DNA of 64,000 nt from Leucaena leucocephala (taxonomy: Eukaryota; Streptophyta; Magnoliopsida; Fabales; Fabaceae): contig CM073537.1 of the NCBI GenBank assembly GCA_037074615.1, positions 21,843,989-21,907,988 on the forward strand. The letters are read 5' to 3'. Made by a program: the position numbers and the translations under genes. Positions within the stretch are counted from its first letter, which is position 1; every line of letters starts with the position of its first letter. The notes under the pieces were generated by a model. The model did not search any database. It worked only from the letters and a program-made list of their open reading frames with translations, and was not told the origin of the DNA. Below, piece by piece: positions 63,729-64,000 of the stretch.

Positions 63729-64000
63729 GTATTTGCTTCATTGCATATTATCTGTGACCCCTGGTTGAATATAATATTTATTCTTTCGTAGAGCATCAAG
63801 ACTAGAGAATCATGCTTGCTATTACACATAGAATAGTAGTAATTTTCATTTGAGGCATGAAATGTTTAGATAGCAATATTTACACCTGGGTTCTGGGTAG
63901 ATATTTGGGTTCCTATGATCTATTTAACAAATTTCAAAAGTCTTTATGGTATAAGTTGGGTATTGGACATATGAACTTTCTTAGAGATATTTCTTTTTCG
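63729..64000 (+). other. Intron of the RUNKEL-type gene running off the window
   Basis: Starts with donor GTATTT after the CAGCAG codons. No further exon matching the kinase domain was recognised before the window ends. Confidence 0.6.

Noticed and set aside
1..64000. CRISPR arrays, bacterial operons, riboswitches or a prokaryotic defence system
   Set aside because: The window is clearly plant nuclear DNA with spliced genes; no regularly spaced short direct repeats or prokaryotic gene organisation are present.

Overview
This window is nuclear DNA from a flowering plant, most likely a eudicot. Genes are split by many short AT-rich GT-AG introns, the spacers are AT-rich, and the proteins are closest to plant-only families (SPLAYED, RUNKEL, a fused dehydroquinate dehydratase/shikimate dehydrogenase, a DnaJ-DUF3444 protein). 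The species cannot be named from sequence alone.

Layout: 2.66-3.1 kb holds a small acidic protein gene (+). 3.6-4.5 kb holds a small one-helix protein gene (-) that appears frameshifted. A Harbinger/Tourist-like element lies at 5.6-6.9 kb. A four-helix RING-CH (MARCH-like) ubiquitin ligase gene (+) occupies 9.3-13.2 kb in eight coding exons. tRNA-Pro(AGG) is at 14.35 kb. An intronless DnaJ/DUF3444 coding region (-) is at 15.4-17.4 kb. From 18.9 to 21.8 kb is a repeat-rich spacer with SINEs and MITEs. The shikimate-pathway gene (-) spans 21.8-28.06 kb in eleven coding exons, of which the first codes only two residues. A very large SWI/SNF ATPase gene of the SPLAYED type (-) covers 29.8-57.7 kb, with 39 inferred coding exons and about 4,000 residues. 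From 58.7 to 62.4 kb is another repeat-rich spacer with a fold-back element, a SINE and a hAT MITE. The first four exons of a RUNKEL kinase-like gene (+) start at 62.56 kb and run off the window.

The most unusual structure is the 3' part of the SPLAYED-type gene. Six successive phase 0-0 exons (36.1-37.75 kb) are diverged tandem copies of one exon-intron unit. They are followed by an intron carrying a young but damaged Ty1/Copia element in the same orientation as the gene, and then by a final acidic exon that is itself made of protein repeats. Two introns within the conserved catalytic part of this gene appear to use GC donors.

Mobile DNA is frequent: five copies of one tRNA-derived SINE family (two with perfect target-site duplications, two placed head to tail), a 37-bp retroposon stub abutting a splice donor in the shikimate gene, Stowaway-like MITEs, a hAT MITE with an exact 8-bp duplication, and a fold-back element with one arm duplicated. 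The genes do not form a shared pathway; they are ordinary independent plant loci. Exon boundaries were inferred by eye from splice consensus, frame closure and remembered family sequence, without transcript data.
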